Below are positions 1 through 8,151 of a stretch of 25,788 nucleotides of DNA, one piece after another; positions within the stretch are counted from its first letter, which is position 1; each line of letters begins with the position of its first letter. The notes beneath the pieces were generated by a model. The model worked only from the letters and a program-made list of their open reading frames with translations, was not told where the DNA came from and ran no database searches. The DNA comes from a virus, in IMG/VR virus record IMGVR_UViG_3300017773_000119, positions 1-25,788 of that record; one strand, written 5' to 3'. Both the position numbers and the translations under genes were made by a program.

Positions 1-3000
1 GAGGAGAACTTTACTATAGACACTAGGGCTTATCAAAGTAATGGATATGGATCTCCTCAAAGTATAGCTGTAGATGATAATTACATATACGTTGGTTATG
101 GTTACTATAGAACATCAAGTACTGATAATACAGGCGCTGTCCAAGTATTTGATCATAGTGGTAGTCTCGTTAGATCGATTGTAAAAAGTGTAAACAATAA
201 AAACTTCGGAGATTTTATTTTTACAGACCCAACCACTGGAAAGGTTTATGTAGTAGAGTCAACTCTAAGTGACTTCGCCGTAGGATATAGTCCAACATTA
301 TATCGTTTTGATTCTGGGATGACAACCGAAGAAACCACATTTAGCTTAGGTGATGCTTATATGTGGGGTTTGCCTAACAAACACGCTTTCGTTAACGGGA
401 AGTTTTATTTTACTGACAGAGATGGTAATGGAACAGCCAATACTTATTATTCGGTGGAAGAGTTCGATGTGAATACTGGAACCTTTACTAACTCATATAA
501 TCTACCTTCAGGATTAAGATCTAAAAACACCGACTTTGGTGCGAAAATCTTACTTGATGAAAATACTGATACTTTGGTAGTTTTGGAAGAAGGCCAAGAT
601 GATTCGTCTGGTACTTATGGTCAGTCTGACTTTAGAGTAAACGGCAAAACATTACACTTTTTTGATACCACCGATGGTAGTTATATCGGAGAGATTCCTC
701 AAGAGGTAAAACAAGTTGCACTTGATGATGGTGTAGTTTTTGGTTCAGCTGATGCTGGAGCTGCGATTTTAGATAGCAACCTTTTTGGTGCTTCCGTTTT
801 TGTTGATGGTTCCATAGTTGTTACAAGGAATCAGGTTCGTGGCAATATGCTTGCATCATTTAAAGTAACTGCAAGTTTAAACACTACTACGAATTATGTT
901 GTAGACGATTCTTTATTTGCTACTAAAGCATATGTTGATTCAGGTGTTGCTGGTGTAGACTTATCTGGTTACTCAACTACAACGGAAATGAATACTGCAA
1001 GAACTGCCGCAATATCAACTGAGACTACTGCAAGACAAGCTGCAATCGTTACTGCTAAGTCTGAAGCTGTCGCACTCGCTGCATCTGATGCAACAACTAA
1101 AGCAGATGCCGCACAAGCTGCTGCAATTTCTACTGCAAGTGCTGATGCAACTAGTAAAGCAGATCAAGCAGAAACAGACGCTAAAGCATATGCCGATCAG
1201 GTTGTTGCTGCGACTGTAGATGCTGCTCCTGCTGCTCTAGACACTCTTAATGAGTTGGCTGCTGCGCTTGGAGATGACGCAAACTTTGCATCTTCAGTAA
1301 CTTCATCTATCGCAACTAAGGCAGATGATGCTGCAACTACTGCTGCTCTTGCTACTAAGGCAGACGCTAGTGCAATGACTACCGCTCTTGCTGCTAAGGC
1401 AGATGCTTCAAGTGTTTCTTCTATTGAAGATTTCTTGAATGGTAATCCTGTGGATGGAACTCCAACTTTAGAATCTACTATTACGGATCCTGTAAGCAGT
1501 GATGATTGGGGACAAGAAGTTATAGTACATGATGATGTAGTTTTGGTAAGAGATGATACGTATATGCGAATCTATTCTCCTAGTGATTTAGTTAATCATC
1601 TAGAGTTAGTTGGTTCATCCTCCGGTGAATTTGCATATGATCCAGTTACCAAGATTCTTATGGCTGGTAATGCTAAGCTAGGTACTGCTCAGAACGGTTC
1701 TATTAACTTCCATCATTTATCAGACCTAATAACGGGTACTGGCCCACGTCAAGCACATCACGTCCATACTCTAGATTCTGGAGCTACCGCTGATCCCGGC
1801 TTTGGGGGATCTGTCGGTTTTGCTGATGGTAAATTCTATGCTGCTAAATATGGCGATAGTTACGGTGCTACGCCAACGGTTCATGTTTGGAATGCGAGTG
1901 ATATTGCTGCTCAAATGCCTAATTCTAATGCATCAGTATTGTTATCAGTAACACCGACATCAATTACAGCTCCCCCGGCCGCAGATCCTCGTGGTTATTG
2001 GGGATATAATATGGCAGCTGGAGGAAATTATTTCTATGTTCTAGATTTGTTCTATAGTCAAGTCACAAATGTAGCTGGTGCAATATTTGTCTATAACACT
2101 TCTGATAATCAACTTGTAGCTACATTAGAGTGTACAAATGATGTTAAGTACTTTGTGACTGCTACTGAAAGTTATTATGCTGTTCATTATCATGGTGTAA
2201 ATCCTATTATAACTAGAGTTTATCAAGCTGGAACAAACACCCTTCTTGCCGAACTTAGCGCTGCTAAACCAAGTCCAAGAACCATGTACGAATTTGGTAA
2301 TCATTTATCTCTTGGTCTCGACGATAAAATTTATGATCAAAGCGGAAATCTTCTTTCCCATGATAAAGGTGTGTCAATATATGATACTAATGATTTTTCT
2401 AAGGAACCAACAAAGATTGTTACTGGTTCAACCCATCATACAGTATCTTCTTCTCAGAAATTATATGCACACACTGAATCCGATGTACAAGTATATGATG
2501 TTTCTTCACTTGGTGGATTCTCATTACAAGATGACTTGGAAGCACTAATAACTGCTAACACTTCTGCAATCTCTGCTGAGACTACTGCAAGAACTTCTGC
2601 AATATCCACCTTACAAGGTGAAGTAAATGCTCTCAGTGGAACTGATACTACTCTTACTGCTAGTATAACGGCTAATGCTGATGCAATTACTGTTAACTCC
2701 AATGCAATCTCTGCTGAGACTACTGCAAGACAAAGTGCTGTAACATCTGCTATCTCGACTGCAAGTTCTGATGCAACGACTAAGGCAGATGCTGCTGAAG
2801 CGGATGCTATCGCAACTGCCTCTGCGGATGCAACTAGTAAAGCAAATGCTGCTCAATCAGCTGCTGTCTCTACTGCATCTTCTGATGCGACTTCGAAAGC
2901 AAATGCTGCACAGTCTGCCGCTGAAGCGACTGCTTCTGCGGATGCAACAACTAAAGCGGATGCTGCTCAAGCTGCCGCAGCTGTTGATGCAACGACTAAG

Positions 3001-3345
3001 TCGGATGCTGCACTTGTTTCTGCACAGACTTACGCAGACAATGCCGCATCAACTGCGGTTGCTAATGTAATTGATGCCGCTCCTGCTTCGTTGGATACAC
3101 TCAACGAACTAGCTGCTGCTCTAGGTGACGATGCGAACTTTGCATCTACTATGACTAATAGTCTTGCAACTAAGGCAAATACTGCCGATGTCGCAACTGC
3201 TGCTCAAGGTGTTAAGGCGGATAGTGCTTTACAACCTGGCGATGCAGTTAGTCTTACAGTAGACAACTCTGACAAGTTAGACGGTCAGCAGAGTTCACAC
3301 TTCCGTATCGACATTTATGACATTAACGGTAACATCGTTAACTAA
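1..3345 (+). CDS. Tail-fibre-like structural protein, 5' end outside window
   Basis: The reading frame is open from base 1, so the gene begins upstream; 1114 codons are visible. The first ATG in the window (319) lies inside continuous coding sequence and is not taken as the start. The protein has two layouts repeated in series: beta-rich segments with Asp/Gly-rich blades reminiscent of beta-propellers (about 1-900 and 1430-2520), each followed by Ala/Thr/Asp/Lys-rich stretches (about 1000-1420 and 2540-3200) built from ATTKADAAQ-like repeats that look like trimeric coiled fibre shaft. A 36-residue block containing TLNELAAALGDDANF occurs in both shafts. The C-terminus contains KLDGQQSSHFR, a motif seen in phage fibre proteins. 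The position just before gp13 is where T4 carries wac (fibritin) and gp12 is nearby. The role (host contact or whisker/fibre) is inferred. No chaperone or tip domain is identifiable. Confidence 0.75.
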   Translation, partial: EENFTIDTRAYQSNGYGSPQSIAVDDNYIYVGYGYYRTSSTDNTGAVQVFDHSGSLVRSIVKSVNNKNFGDFIFTDPTTGKVYVVESTLSDFAVGYSPTLYRFDSGMTTEETTFSLGDAYMWGLPNKHAFVNGKFYFTDRDGNGTANTYYSVEEFDVNTGTFTNSYNLPSGLRSKNTDFGAKILLDENTDTLVVLEEGQDDSSGTYGQSDFRVNGKTLHFFDTTDGSYIGEIPQEVKQVALDDGVVFGSADAGAAILDSNLFGASVFVDGSIVVTRNQVRGNMLASFKVTASLNTTTNYVVDDSLFATKAYVDSGVAGVDLSGYSTTTEMNTARTAAISTETTARQAAIVTAKSEAVALAASDATTKADAAQAAAISTASADATSKADQAETDAKAYADQVVAATVDAAPAALDTLNELAAALGDDANFASSVTSSIATKADDAATTAALATKADASAMTTALAAKADASSVSSIEDFLNGNPVDGTPTLESTITDPVSSDDWGQEVIVHDDVVLVRDDTYMRIYSPSDLVNHLELVGSSSGEFAYDPVTKILMAGNAKLGTAQNGSINFHHLSDLITGTGPRQAHHVHTLDSGATADPGFGGSVGFADGKFYAAKYGDSYGATPTVHVWNASDIAAQMPNSNASVLLSVTPTSITAPPAADPRGYWGYNMAAGGNYFYVLDLFYSQVTNVAGAIFVYNTSDNQLVATLECTNDVKYFVTATESYYAVHYHGVNPIITRVYQAGTNTLLAELSAAKPSPRTMYEFGNHLSLGLDDKIYDQSGNLLSHDKGVSIYDTNDFSKEPTKIVTGSTHHTVSSSQKLYAHTESDVQVYDVSSLGGFSLQDDLEALITANTSAISAETTARTSAISTLQGEVNALSGTDTTLTASITANADAITVNSNAISAETTARQSAVTSAISTASSDATTKADAAEADAIATASADATSKANAAQSAAVSTASSDATSKANAAQSAAEATASADATTKADAAQAAAAVDATTKSDAALVSAQTYADNAASTAVANVIDAAPASLDTLNELAAALGDDANFASTMTNSLATKANTADVATAAQGVKADSALQPGDAVSLTVDNSDKLDGQQSSHFRIDIYDINGNIVN
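1219..1326 (+). repeat. Copy 1 of 36-residue fibre module (TLNELAAALGDDANF block)
   Basis: This in-frame 108-nt segment encodes a block beginning DAAP and ending ATKAD. It recurs at 3073-3180 with about 30 of 36 residues identical by eye but many synonymous codon differences. It probably marks the end of a shaft module. Confidence 0.8.
3073..3180 (+). repeat. Copy 2 of 36-residue fibre module
   Basis: This is the second copy of the block at 1219-1326, starting DAAPASLDTL and ending LATKAN. It is conserved at protein level but diverged at DNA level, so it is an old internal duplication and not a recent one. Confidence 0.8.
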
Positions 3346-3352
3346 TAAATTG

Positions 3353-3360
3353 TATAAATA
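3353..3360 (+). promoter_or_regulatory. T4-type late promoter (TATAAATA) for gp13
   Basis: This is an exact TATAAATA octamer 52 nt upstream of the gp13 start, just after the fibre gene stop. The gp55/gp33/gp45-dependent late RNA polymerase of T4 recognises this octamer. Start of transcription is expected near 3366 (inference). Confidence 0.8.
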
Positions 3361-3364
3361 TAAC

Positions 3365-3387
3365 AGGGTGTCACAACGTGGCACCCT
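3365..3387 (+). promoter_or_regulatory. Stem-loop at the 5' end of the gp13 late transcript
   Basis: AGGGTGTCAC pairs with GTGGCACCCT around a 3-nt loop (10 bp, one G-U). It starts almost at the predicted late transcription start and is not followed by a T-run, so a 5' leader hairpin is more likely than an intrinsic terminator. It could still act as a weak terminator for the fibre gene. Confidence 0.6.
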
Positions 3388-3411
3388 AGTTATAAAATAG
3401 GAATAGGTTAT

Positions 3412-4164
3412 ATGATACCGAACAGTAAAGACGAATTGATGGATTACTGCTTGAGGTCTTTAGGACATCCAGTAGTAGAAGTAAATATTGATGACGACCA
3501 ATTGGACGATAGAATTGATGAAGCCCTTCAGTGGTTTCGTGAACATCATCCAGACGGTTCCAAACGACAATATTTGTCACATCAACTAACACAGGATGAT
3601 ATTGATAACGGATACATCGATTTCGGTGTGGATGTCATGTCAGTTGTTAGGATGTTGCCCGTTAATACTGTACAAGGACAAACAAACTTCTTTGATATCA
3701 AGTATCAAATGATGTTAAATGATATCACAGATTTAAATAATTATGCCGGTGATATGGCATATTATGAACAAATGCAACAACATCTATCGTTGTTAGATAT
3801 GAAACTTTCTGGTTTGCCAGAGATAACATTCGATAGACAGAACAATAGAGTAAACTTTTTCTTAAGTAAATCCAAGATTCCAGTTGGACAATATGTTGTT
3901 TTCGAAGTTTATGGAATGAGAACTCCTAACTCTGATTATGAATATAATTCATTGTGGAATCATAAATTTATTAAGTCATATTCTACAGCCCTTGTCAAAA
4001 GACAATGGGGAACTAATCTTATAAAGTTTGACGGTATGACACTGCCCGGCGGTGTTACAGTTAATGCTCGTCAGATATATGAGGATTCTCTACAAGACAT
4101 CGAAAAGATTATGGAGAAGTTCCGAGAAGAGGAAGACGAAGGTCCGATCTTCTTTGTAGGTTAA
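3412..4164 (+). CDS. 13: gp13-like neck (head completion) protein
   Basis: This 250-residue protein has the N-terminal signature of marine T4-type gp13: a YCLRSLGHPVVEVNIDDDQ stretch (about residues 12-30) followed by DDRIDEALQWF, an acidic helix typical of the family, and DDIDNGYIDFGVDV. T4 gp13 is about 309 residues, so this is a compact version. gp13 and gp14 form the neck that seals the DNA-filled head and receives the tail. It is preceded by a late promoter and a leader hairpin. The SD is weak: a GGAATAGG stretch lies upstream of the ATG. gp14 starts 1 nt after the stop, implying translational coupling. Confidence 0.88.
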   Translation: MIPNSKDELMDYCLRSLGHPVVEVNIDDDQLDDRIDEALQWFREHHPDGSKRQYLSHQLTQDDIDNGYIDFGVDVMSVVRMLPVNTVQGQTNFFDIKYQMMLNDITDLNNYAGDMAYYEQMQQHLSLLDMKLSGLPEITFDRQNNRVNFFLSKSKIPVGQYVVFEVYGMRTPNSDYEYNSLWNHKFIKSYSTALVKRQWGTNLIKFDGMTLPGGVTVNARQIYEDSLQDIEKIMEKFREEEDEGPIFFVG

Positions 4165-4165
4165 C

Positions 4166-5284
4166 ATGGCCACTAATCGTTATATAAGTCAAAGAGTACG
4201 CAGCGAACAAAATCTGTATGAAGATTTGATTATAGAATCTATACAGTTTTACGGTCAAGATGTGTATTATCTCCCCAGAGAAATTGTTAATAGAGATCCT
4301 ATCTTTATTGATGATGTACCTTCTCGTTTCTCAGATTCATACAAAGTCGAAATGTACATTGAAAACCAAGACGGTTTTGATGGAGAGGGTGATCTATTCA
4401 CCAAATTTGGCATTGAATTGAGAGACCAAGCAACATTTGTTGTTGCTCGTAAGAGATGGCAATCCTTGATAGGAGACTATCTTGACTCACAGAAATTTAG
4501 ACCTAGGGAGGGTGATTTAATATTCCTTCCTATGTCAGAATCTATCTTTCAGATAATGAAGGTAGAAACAGAAACTCCTTTCTACCAACTAAGTCAACTT
4601 CCGACGTTTAGGCTTCAGTGTGAGTTATTCGAATACAATGATGAAGATTTTGATACTGGTATAGAAGGTATTGATATTGTAGAACAGGAATCAGCATTTA
4701 AATATGAATTGGTGATGTCGGATTACTTATCTTCTTCGGCAGAATTATCTTCAGTTATTGATAGTGAAGGAAAGGTCACAGATTTAAATATTATAGAATC
4801 TGGAGAGAATTACACCACAGTTCCTACCGCAATATTCTCATCTCCATCAGATCCAGCTGGGGTAACAGCTGAGGTTACTCTAGAAATTTCTGGTGGATCC
4901 GTTACTGGAGGAACAATAGAGAACCAAGGGAGTTTGTATGATACTGCACCTACGGTCACAGTATCGCCTCCAGTATCCGGTGGAGACTTCTTGGATGGTC
5001 AAGTACTAACTCAAGATAACGGAGAATACATTATCAAGGGTGAAGTTACTACTTGGAATAGTGATACTAAGACGTTATCTATCGCCCATACCGGAGCTAC
5101 CGATGGTAAGTTCCATCTATGGACCACGACATCTCCGATAACAAGTGAGACTGCAAGTTGGATACCCACACAGATTAAAGAGATTCAGGACATACAGATA
5201 GAATCCCAGAATCAGATATTCGACGATTTCGAATCAGACTTCTTGGACTTTAGTGAGACTAATCCATTTGGAGACCCGTCATAA
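4166..5284 (+). CDS. 14: gp14-like neck protein with C-terminal insertion
   Basis: Residues 1-160 match the gp14 neck family: an early ED(L/I)xxExIQFYGQDVYYLPRE stretch (about 19-39), YKVEMYIENQDGFDGEGD (about 59-76), and an RDQATFVVARKRW block (86-98). It acts with gp13 at the head-tail joint. The protein is 372 residues against about 256 in T4. The extra part (about 200-335) contains two YxTxPT-type beta repeats (NYTTVPTAIFSS and LYDTAPTVTVSP) and a Gly/Thr-rich beta segment, as found as decoration modules in other marine phage virion proteins. The C-terminus (DFESDFLDFSETNPFGDPS) returns to a gp14-like acidic tail. Its stop overlaps the gp15 start by 1 nt. Confidence 0.87.
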   Translation: MATNRYISQRVRSEQNLYEDLIIESIQFYGQDVYYLPREIVNRDPIFIDDVPSRFSDSYKVEMYIENQDGFDGEGDLFTKFGIELRDQATFVVARKRWQSLIGDYLDSQKFRPREGDLIFLPMSESIFQIMKVETETPFYQLSQLPTFRLQCELFEYNDEDFDTGIEGIDIVEQESAFKYELVMSDYLSSSAELSSVIDSEGKVTDLNIIESGENYTTVPTAIFSSPSDPAGVTAEVTLEISGGSVTGGTIENQGSLYDTAPTVTVSPPVSGGDFLDGQVLTQDNGEYIIKGEVTTWNSDTKTLSIAHTGATDGKFHLWTTTSPITSETASWIPTQIKEIQDIQIESQNQIFDDFESDFLDFSETNPFGDPS

Positions 5285-6069
5285 TGTTTGGAACTCATTT
5301 TTATAATAAGAGAGTAAGAACTACAGTATCTATATTCGGATCTCTTTTTAACAACTTGCATGTCATAAGATCGAACGCATCTAATGAGGTAATATCTCAG
5401 GTGAAAGTTCCTTTGTCGTATGCTCCTAAGAGAAACTTCTTAGAAAGATTATCTTCCATGTCTAATGGGGAGGAGTCCGAACGAAGAATTGCGATGAAAC
5501 TTCCGAGAATGTCATTTGAGATTGTTGATCTAGCTTACGACCCTATGCGACAACTTCCAAAGGTTAATGCATATAAAGAACCTCTCTCTTCTGATGCAAC
5601 AAAGGCCAGAAAGGTTTATACCGGAGTTCCTTATAATATTCAGTTTCAATTAAATATATATGCCAAATCCCAAGACGATGCTTTACAAATAGTAGAACAA
5701 ATCATACCTTACTTCGCTCCTCAATATAATTTGACAGTCAAACCTTTTTCAGATTATCCAGATGTCAAGGAAGATGTCCCTGTAGTTCTTCAAGGAATAA
5801 CCTTCTCTGATGACTACGAAAGTGGTTTAGAACAGAGAAGGACCATAATCTATACTCTGGACTTTCAGATGAAAATAAACTTCTATGGTCCTGATCGAGA
5901 CAGATCTGTAATTAGAGAGGTTAATACACCTTTGAGTATACTAACAGATTTACAAAACAACCTACCTCTTGAGACTATAAATATTACACCAGATCCTATT
6001 GGTGTAAGCCCTGACAGTGACTATGGATTTAATGTGAAATACTTGGATAATGATGGAAATGAAATCTGA
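5284..6069 (+). CDS. 15: gp15-like tail terminator / sheath stabiliser
   Basis: This 261-residue protein (T4 gp15 about 272) begins MFGTHFYNKRVRTTVSIFGSL, the typical gp15 opening, followed by KVPLSYAPKRNFLERL. In T4, gp15 caps the completed tail by binding gp3 and the last sheath ring, and provides the surface that docks to the neck. It is coupled to gp14 by a 1-nt stop/start overlap. Its 3' end overlaps gp16 by about 17-20 nt. A TATAAATA octamer inside the gene at 5976-5983 could be a late promoter for gp16/gp17. Confidence 0.9.
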   Translation: MFGTHFYNKRVRTTVSIFGSLFNNLHVIRSNASNEVISQVKVPLSYAPKRNFLERLSSMSNGEESERRIAMKLPRMSFEIVDLAYDPMRQLPKVNAYKEPLSSDATKARKVYTGVPYNIQFQLNIYAKSQDDALQIVEQIIPYFAPQYNLTVKPFSDYPDVKEDVPVVLQGITFSDDYESGLEQRRTIIYTLDFQMKINFYGPDRDRSVIREVNTPLSILTDLQNNLPLETINITPDPIGVSPDSDYGFNVKYLDNDGNEI

Positions 6070-6448
6070 TAAAGAAAATAATATAGAAAATGATTATGAA
6101 CATTCCAGAGATACATATTACGATTTAATCGAAAAGGGTCGAGAGTCTCTTGAGTTGATGATACAAGTTGCTAGAGAAAGTGAACACCCTAGAGCTTTTG
6201 AAGTGTTGTCTGGAATGATTAAGAATATTTCCGATGTTAATGATAAACTTATGGATCTGAATAAGAAACATAAAGACATCAACAAACCGGAAGAAAGCGT
6301 CAACGCTCTTCCAAACGGAACTACAAATAATAATGTTTTTATAGGTTCGACAACCGACTTACAGAGAATGTTGGGAAACCTAGATAATGAAGAAAGGGTG
6401 ATTGAAGCAGAAGATGCAATCGACAGTTCTGGATCAAACGAAATCTAG
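6053..6448 (+). CDS. 16: gp16-like small terminase subunit
   Basis: This is a short acidic helical protein of 131 residues (T4 gp16 164). The central stretch, ARESEHPRAFEVLSGMIKNI followed by SDVNDKLMDLNKKHKD, is the family's coiled-coil oligomerisation core. It forms a ring that recognises DNA and stimulates the gp17 ATPase/nuclease during packaging. ATG codons at 6050, 6053 and 6059 are all possible. 6053 gives GGA a 5-nt spacing and is preferred, but this is uncertain. The gene overlaps the end of gp15 and the start of gp17. Confidence 0.85.
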   Translation: MEMKSDKENNIENDYEHSRDTYYDLIEKGRESLELMIQVARESEHPRAFEVLSGMIKNISDVNDKLMDLNKKHKDINKPEESVNALPNGTTNNNVFIGSTTDLQRMLGNLDNEERVIEAEDAIDSSGSNEI

Positions 6449-8060
6449 TACCGCTGCACACTATCTTGGAAACCCCAACGTAAAACGTGACGGTGTACAA
6501 GAGGAGTGGACACAGAAGAAACTTCTAGAATATAAAAAGTGCATGGAAGATCCAGCGTACTTCGCTCGAACCTATGTTAAAATTATATCACTTGACAAAG
6601 GTCTAGTACCTTTCGATCTCTACGATTATCAAGAAGAGATGTTCGACCACTTTAATGATAATCGATTCTCTATTGTACTGGCGTGTCGTCAGTCAGGAAA
6701 ATCTATAAGTTCCGTAGCATACCTTCTCTGGTATGCGTTATTTCATCCCGAAAAAACTATCGCAGTTCTTGCTAACAAAGGTGCTACCGCAAGAGAAATG
6801 CTTGCACGTGTGACACTTATGTTGGAGAATCTTCCCTTCTTTCTACAGCCAGGATGTAAAGCACTCAACAAGGGTTCTATAGAACTTAGTAACAACTCAC
6901 GAATCATTGCAGCTGCAACTTCTGGTTCCTCTATTCGAGGTATGTCAGTAAATTTATTGTTTCTCGACGAGTTCGCATTTGTAGATAATGATGCAGAGTT
7001 CTACACTTCAACCTACCCAGTAGTATCCTCTGGTAGAAATACCAAGGTTATTATTACTTCTACCGCAAACGGCATAGGTAATGTCTTCGAGAGAATTTGG
7101 ACAGGCGCAAAACAAAAGGTCAACGAGTACAAAGCATTCGAAGTTAATTGGTGGGACGTGCCTGGCAGAGACGATAAGTGGAAGGAAGAAACAATTTCCA
7201 ATACATCACAAATGCAATTTGATCAAGAGTTCGGTAATACCTTTTTCGGTACTGGTAACACTCTGGTCAAAGGAGACACTTTACTTAAGTTAAGGGCGAA
7301 GCCTTACAAAAGATCCCTAGAACAGGGAGACTTGTTAATATACAAAGATCCTATTAAGGATCATCAATACATCACTCTCGTAGATGTAGCACGAGGAAGA
7401 GGTCAGGATTTCAGTACGTTCAACGTAATCGATATAACGGTCCAACCCTTTCAACAGGTTGCGGTGTATCGCAATAATAGTATTTCTCCGATACTCTTTC
7501 CAAATATTATTTATAAGTATTCGATTCTCTACAATAACGCATACACGGTGGTTGAAGCTAACGATCAAGGTCAAGTAGTTTGTAACGGTTTGTACTACGA
7601 ACTAGAATATGAGAACTTGCATACAGAGTCGGCTATTAAAGCCAATGCTTTAGGTATAGAGATGACAAGGAAGGTAAAAAGACTTGGATGTTCTGCGGTA
7701 AAAGATTTGTTGGAAAATAATAAATTAGATATTCACGACGAACAAACTATATCAGAAGTCTCAACCTTTACAGCCAAAGGGACCTCATATGAGGCTTCCA
7801 ACGGAAATCATGATGATCTAATGATGAACCTTGTCATGTTTGGTTACTTTGTATCAACTCAGTTCTTTTCCGATATGACTGATATAGATTTGAAAAGAAT
7901 GATGTTCGAGGAAAAAATGGTCGCTATAGAACAGGATGTCCCACCTTTTGGTATCATAGATGATGGATCGGAATTTATGAAACAGATAGAATCTGACAAT
8001 ATATACGATACAGGTTGGCATGACATAGGGGAAAGACATCTCGTCGACGACGAATGGTAA
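6414..8060 (+). CDS. 17: gp17-like large terminase (packaging ATPase/nuclease)
   Basis: This is a 548-residue DNA-packaging motor. With the ATG at 6414, the ATPase has a Walker A-like CRQSGKS (91-97), Walker B LLFLDE (181-186) and coupling motif ITSTANG (214-220). The RNase H-like nuclease has the expected acidic triad: D324 in LVDVARG, E381 in VVEAND and D467/D468 in NHDDLM. T4 gp17 is 610 residues, so the spacing is compact but complete. It works with gp16 at the portal gp20, cutting concatemers and translocating DNA into the prohead. The frame extends upstream to a TTG at 6402; the ATG is preferred. It overlaps gp16 by 35 nt. Confidence 0.96.
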   Translation: MQSTVLDQTKSSTAAHYLGNPNVKRDGVQEEWTQKKLLEYKKCMEDPAYFARTYVKIISLDKGLVPFDLYDYQEEMFDHFNDNRFSIVLACRQSGKSISSVAYLLWYALFHPEKTIAVLANKGATAREMLARVTLMLENLPFFLQPGCKALNKGSIELSNNSRIIAAATSGSSIRGMSVNLLFLDEFAFVDNDAEFYTSTYPVVSSGRNTKVIITSTANGIGNVFERIWTGAKQKVNEYKAFEVNWWDVPGRDDKWKEETISNTSQMQFDQEFGNTFFGTGNTLVKGDTLLKLRAKPYKRSLEQGDLLIYKDPIKDHQYITLVDVARGRGQDFSTFNVIDITVQPFQQVAVYRNNSISPILFPNIIYKYSILYNNAYTVVEANDQGQVVCNGLYYELEYENLHTESAIKANALGIEMTRKVKRLGCSAVKDLLENNKLDIHDEQTISEVSTFTAKGTSYEASNGNHDDLMMNLVMFGYFVSTQFFSDMTDIDLKRMMFEEKMVAIEQDVPPFGIIDDGSEFMKQIESDNIYDTGWHDIGERHLVDDEW

Positions 8061-8077
8061 GTAAAGAACTAAAAAAT

Positions 8078-8085
8078 TATAAATA
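8078..8085 (+). promoter_or_regulatory. T4-type late promoter for gp18-gp19
   Basis: This exact TATAAATA lies in the 91-nt gap between gp17 and gp18, 66 nt upstream of the sheath ATG. No strong leader hairpin follows it, unlike the gp13 and gp20 promoters. Confidence 0.8.
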
Positions 8086-8151
8086 GAACTATTGAGAAAG
8101 AATTCCGTATTATGACTAACTTATTATACCTTAACTAAAAAGGACACTATC

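Noticed and set aside
2246-3070. Several overlapping frames on both strands inside the fibre gene, Leu- or Ser-rich
   Set aside because: They are frame shadows of the repetitive Ala/Asp-rich shaft sequence.
1000-3200. Direct repeats in the fibre gene considered as a CRISPR or tandem-repeat array
   Set aside because: Repeats are in frame, degenerate and protein-driven (ATTKADAAQ-type), with no regular spacer structure.
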